Origin: Acidobacteriota bacterium | GTDB taxonomy: Bacteria; Acidobacteriota; Terriglobia; Acidiferrales; UBA7541 | NCBI GenBank assembly: GCA_003133505.1 | Contig: PKXT01000066.1 | Location: 2,440 to 11,567, forward strand | DNA: 9,128 bases | Direction: 5' to 3' | Shown: piece by piece, positions 6,309-9,128 of the stretch | How positions within the stretch are numbered: the stretch's first letter is position 1 | Layout of the letters: every line of letters starts with the position of its first letter | Translations under genes and position numbers: made by a program | The notes under the pieces: generated by a model | Database searches by the model: none | What the model was told of the DNA's origin: nothing | Seen by the model: the letters and a program-made list of their open reading frames with translations, nothing else

Positions 6309-7505
6309 TTGGAACTGAAGTCAAACTACCTGAATACTTCACCGCGCCTGGACAAATCGCATCGAACTCCCCGCATCGAACTCGTCTTCTTCGACGCTGG
6401 CGGAGGCCATCGCGCCGCGGCCACCGCACTCCAAATGGTGATCGAGTCCCAGCATCGCGGCTGGGATGTTCGTCTTCTGAACCTTCAGGAGTATCTCGAC
6501 AATCTAGATCTGATTCGCAAGCTTACTGGCATGCGTCTCCAGGATACTTATAACAACATGTTGCGCCGGGGATGGACGCTGGGTAGTCCACAACTCATGC
6601 GGGGACTGCAGGTGCTGATCCGCCTTTATCACGGGAAGACGGTTAGATCGCTGGAAAGCTATTGGCGTGAGAGTGGCCCCGACATGGTGGTTTCGCTGGT
6701 GCCGCATTTTAACCGCGCCATGTTCGAAAGCTATGCTCAAGTCTTCCCGGGACGCCCTTTCGTCACCCTGCTGACCGACATCGCTGACTGTCCCCCGCAT
6801 TTCTGGATCGAACGCCAGAAACAATTTGTAATTTGCGGCTCCGAGCGCGCCGCTGAGCAGGCGCGAAATACTGGTTATCCATCCGAGCGTATTTTCCGCA
6901 CTTCGGGAATGATTTGCCATCCGAAATTTTATGCGTCGCAACCTACTGATCGTTGCGCGGAGCGGCGTAAGCACGGCCTGCGTCCCGATTTGCCGGTGGG
7001 TCTGGTCCTTTTCGGCGGACACGGCTCGCGAGCCATGCTGGAAATCGCGCGGCAAGTGGAACGCTCGAATCTTGACGTGCAACTGATTTTCATCTGCGGG
7101 AAAAACGAGAAGCTCGCGGCCAAGCTGCGAAGTATGGCAAGCCGCATGCCGAGGCTAATCGCCGGATTTACCAGCGACGTGCCCTACTACATGCATATTT
7201 CCGATTTTTTCATTGGCAAGCCCGGTCCCGGCAGCATCAGCGAAGCTCTGCTGATGGGCCTGCCTGTAATTGTCGAACGTAATATGCAAACACTGCCCCA
7301 GGAGCGTTACAACCCTGAATGGGTGCGCGAAAAACAAGTCGGCATGGTGGTGCGTAATTTTTTCGGTATAGCGGCGGTGATCCGGGAAATGCTCGCCCCA
7401 AAAACGCTCGCGCGTTTTCGCGCGAACGTGGCCGCTGTTAAAAATCGCGCCATCTTCGAAGTTCCCGACATCTTCGCCAAAATTCTGAAGCCGGAACCGG
7501 TATAG
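6309..7505 (+). CDS. MGDG-synthase/MurG-like (GT28) glycosyltransferase
   Basis: A 398-residue GT-B glycosyltransferase. The N-terminal GGGHRAAATAL (31-41) is the acceptor-domain loop of monogalactosyl/processive diacylglycerol glycosyltransferases. TLLTDIADCPPHFW (153-166) and SGMICHPKFY (199-208) follow the pattern of that family's mid-region. VLFGGHGS (233-240) begins the sugar-nucleotide domain, and GKPGPGSISEALLMGLPVIV (303-322) is the donor-binding motif. The likely reaction is transfer of a hexose from a UDP-sugar to diacylglycerol at the inner membrane face; sugar and linkage are unknown. The start is uncertain: no ATG lies before the GGGH motif, and TTG 6309 is the first plausible initiator after an in-frame TAA at 6273, with no clear ribosome site. 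The gene is divergent from the PHP-PAP2 operon; PAP2 enzymes can supply diacylglycerol, which supports a lipid role (inference). It ends 8 bp from the convergent VOC gene. Confidence 0.9.
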   Translation: MELKSNYLNTSPRLDKSHRTPRIELVFFDAGGGHRAAATALQMVIESQHRGWDVRLLNLQEYLDNLDLIRKLTGMRLQDTYNNMLRRGWTLGSPQLMRGLQVLIRLYHGKTVRSLESYWRESGPDMVVSLVPHFNRAMFESYAQVFPGRPFVTLLTDIADCPPHFWIERQKQFVICGSERAAEQARNTGYPSERIFRTSGMICHPKFYASQPTDRCAERRKHGLRPDLPVGLVLFGGHGSRAMLEIARQVERSNLDVQLIFICGKNEKLAAKLRSMASRMPRLIAGFTSDVPYYMHISDFFIGKPGPGSISEALLMGLPVIVERNMQTLPQERYNPEWVREKQVGMVVRNFFGIAAVIREMLAPKTLARFRANVAAVKNRAIFEVPDIFAKILKPEPV

Positions 7506-7513
7506 CCGCGAAT

Positions 7514-7882
7514 TTATCTCTTCACGGACTGCCACAATCCCAGAACCGCGCCGGTGGGATCCTCAAAGAAGCTGAACCAGCCCATCCCCGGCACTTCCGT
7601 GACGTCCTTCATAATTTTGCCACCCAGCGATTTCGCTTTTTGAGTAGCGGCGGAAACGTCCTCCACCGAGACATACGCGAGCCATCCGGTGGGACCGCCT
7701 GGAACCTGCTTCATGATTCCGCCGCCCGTGCCTTCCCCCACTTTTACAACTGTATAGGCGCCGTCGGGCGGGGCCGGGTTGGGCATATCTTCCAATTGCC
7801 AGTCAAACAGTTTCGAATAAAACGCCTTGGCCTTCTCCGGGTCGGATGTATTCAGTTCCACATGGACGAATGGATTTCCCAC
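7514..7882 (-). CDS. VOC-family (glyoxalase/bleomycin-resistance fold) protein
   Basis: GTG 7882 gives a 122-residue single-copy VOC protein with two paired beta-alpha-beta-beta-beta modules: NPFVHVELNTSDPEKAKAFY at the N-terminus, YTVVKVGEGTGGGIMK in the middle, then GWLAYVSVEDVSAATQKAKS and WFSFFEDPTGAVLGLWQ. The family spans lyases, dioxygenases and binding proteins; this subgroup is usually annotated only as VOC, and no substrate can be assigned. The start is a choice: GTG 7882 has GAGGAG (7889-7894) 6 nt upstream, and the family usually begins right at xNPFVHVEL. ATG 7933 with AAAGGG (7941-7946) 7 nt upstream would add 17 residues of unfamiliar sequence. The frame is open back to ATG 8050, but that part reads as non-coding. 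No terminator hairpin separates it from the convergent glycosyltransferase gene. Confidence 0.88.
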   Translation of the reverse strand: MGNPFVHVELNTSDPEKAKAFYSKLFDWQLEDMPNPAPPDGAYTVVKVGEGTGGGIMKQVPGGPTGWLAYVSVEDVSAATQKAKSLGGKIMKDVTEVPGMGWFSFFEDPTGAVLGLWQSVKR

Positions 7883-7888
7883 GGTTTT

Positions 7889-7894
7889 CTCCTC
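7889..7894 (-). promoter_or_regulatory. GAGGAG ribosome site favouring the GTG start of the VOC gene
   Basis: The minus strand reads GAGGAG followed by 6 nt and GTG 7882. This is stronger than the AAAGGG before ATG 7933. Confidence 0.5.
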
Positions 7895-8082
7895 GCTGGA
7901 GGCCACATTGCCCTCGTGGCCTCGGAAATTCATAGTTAAACCCTTTGAGCCGTCACCGTCAAATTGCATGGCCCAGTGTTTCGTACGATGCTGTCGACTT
8001 CCGCCGTGGCTGGCGCGAGATTTTGACCGCCGACAAACCCACCGGGCCAACAGTTTGCCAGCTATCCCTCTGGTTGCGCGCG

Positions 8083-9128
8083 CTAGTACGTGAAGGACTG
8101 CAGGATCGACAAATTCGACGGAATCACGTACCCAAGCCGCTTGGCTGGATTTAAAGCCATATAGGCGGGGCTGGCCGGCAGGCTGAACCCGTTCAGGGAC
8201 TCCACAAAATTTCCGGCTTCGTCGAAGACCTGTATGCTGCTGCCCGTGGGCGCGGTGCTGGAAAACTCCTGCCCTATCAGAAACAGCTTATTGATGGGAT
8301 CGAATTCGACATCCATGCCGCTCTGAGCCTGACTGGTGGCTCCGGGAAGGATCACCAGAAAGCCGGTCTGCATGGCGAGATTATAAAACTCGATGCTAAA
8401 ATCGTCTTCCGTTGCGGTACAGGCAATCCCCGTGGTGGAATCGACCGCAATCCCATTGATGAACCCAAGCCCCAGTCCGGGGAACTCAGTCACCGCGCCC
8501 GTAACGAGATCGGCCAACCCAATCGTGGTGCTGCAGCCAAAACAACCCAGCGAAGACCCCAGCACGGCGCGGTGCGACCCATTGTCGTAGGCCATGACCG
8601 GAGAATTATTGGCGTCAAAAACAGAATTGGTAAGATTGACGATCGGCCCAAACGTATTGGCCGCGATGTTGGAGCTGAAAACAAAAGAATTTTCATTTGC
8701 GCCGTTGTTGAAGGCCAGCACCGCGGTATTGGGAAACCCCTGGCCTTGGCCGATGGATTGGATGATGTCTGCCTTTTGCAGCGCGGGCGTCCACCTGCCG
8801 GTAATCGCGTTGCCGCTGAGAGGGTCGAGGGTGGCGTAGGAACGCCCATCCACATACAGGTGGGTGACGTGCTCAAACTCCGCCAGCCCCACGTGATTGC
8901 CAAAAACGCCCCAGGTGAGCCAGCTATTTTTGCTGTCCATCTGCTCGGTAACAATCTTGATAATGGCGCCGGTCCGCTGATCGAAAGTCTCGACTGCGAT
9001 GTTGGACTTGCCGCCGGCGAGGGCCACGAATTCGCTCAACAGGCCTTCCGTGCCGTTTTGGTCGATATCGTATCCCAGGATGATGCCGCCCAACGCGGGA
9101 TGAACGACCACAGTGCCGATTCCAACCG
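8083..9128 (-). CDS. Beta-propeller-like repeat protein (partial, 5' end off window)
   Basis: About 348 residues are visible; the frame stays open to the right edge (VGIGT precedes the GTG at 9111), so the true start lies beyond 9128 and GTG 9111 is internal. The stop is TAG at 8083-8085. The protein has repeated beta-rich units in which a 'GIAVD/DVEFDP/ALNPAKR' strand is followed by 'xIxVFDxxG' or similar, as in NHL/YncE-type propeller blades: GFINGIAVDSTTG, QSGMDVEFDPINKLFLIG with SSIQVFDEAGNFVESL, and PAYMALNPAKRLGYVI. The composition (many Asn, Ser, Thr, Gly; few Lys) fits a secreted or periplasmic protein, but any signal peptide would be off the window. A GCFGC pair of cysteines could form a disulfide. 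Ligand and function are unknown. Confidence 0.8.
   Translation of the reverse strand, partial: VGIGTVVVHPALGGIILGYDIDQNGTEGLLSEFVALAGGKSNIAVETFDQRTGAIIKIVTEQMDSKNSWLTWGVFGNHVGLAEFEHVTHLYVDGRSYATLDPLSGNAITGRWTPALQKADIIQSIGQGQGFPNTAVLAFNNGANENSFVFSSNIAANTFGPIVNLTNSVFDANNSPVMAYDNGSHRAVLGSSLGCFGCSTTIGLADLVTGAVTEFPGLGLGFINGIAVDSTTGIACTATEDDFSIEFYNLAMQTGFLVILPGATSQAQSGMDVEFDPINKLFLIGQEFSSTAPTGSSIQVFDEAGNFVESLNGFSLPASPAYMALNPAKRLGYVIPSNLSILQSFTY

Noticed and set aside
7883..8050. N-terminal extension of the VOC protein from ATG 8050
   Set aside because: The added residues are Arg/Ser/His-rich and unlike the family. Better ribosome sites precede ATG 7933 and GTG 7882; the 7883-7933 part remains an open alternative.
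8086..8131. 8-bp inverted repeat GTACGTGA/TCACGTAC
   Set aside because: It falls within the last codons of the beta-propeller gene with a 30-bp spacer and no T tract, so chance or coding constraint explains it.

Overview
The window reads as part of a chromosome from a moderately GC-rich bacterium. I infer an acidobacterium-like host. The grounds are the mix of genes and an intergenic element (about 4719-4790) resembling short 'CAGGGCTxxAGCCCTG / TTAGCxGCTAA' hairpin repeats that I recall from acidobacterial genomes. No rRNA or other taxonomic marker is present, so the phylum is a guess. I see no tRNA, rRNA, transposase, integrase or CRISPR array.

Layout, left to right: (1) a minus-strand gene running off the left edge (1-1456), encoding a CHAD domain followed by an HD domain like the C-terminal part of Ppx/GppA, with its metal-site residues altered; (2) a 491-bp non-coding stretch (1457-1947) with palindromes, a consensus DnaA-box 9-mer, and a compact set of RNA-like helices ending in a terminator-like hairpin; (3) plus-strand fdhD (sulfur carrier for formate dehydrogenase), then a type III polyketide synthase and an isoprenylcysteine-methyltransferase-like membrane methyltransferase, the latter two matching the known alkylpyrone/alkylresorcinol synthase plus O-methyltransferase pairing; (4) a convergent spacer with repeat-like hairpins; (5) a minus-strand two-gene operon, PHP-domain protein then PAP2 lipid phosphatase, overlapping by 10 bp; (6) divergently from it, an MGDG-synthase/MurG-like glycosyltransferase that seems to use a TTG start; (7) a minus-strand VOC (glyoxalase-fold) protein; (8) a minus-strand beta-propeller-like protein running off the right edge.

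The middle of the window (2960-7505) is rich in membrane-lipid chemistry: a type III PKS with its methyltransferase, a PAP2 phosphatase, and a glycosyltransferase of the family that sugars diacylglycerol. A PHP protein with a hydrophobic C-terminal tail shares the PAP2 transcript. A reasonable inference is a lipid-remodelling neighbourhood. The most testable unit is the divergent PHP-PAP2 / glycosyltransferase module, with repeated TGTRAC words in its 82-bp shared promoter region. The sequence alone cannot establish that these genes act together.
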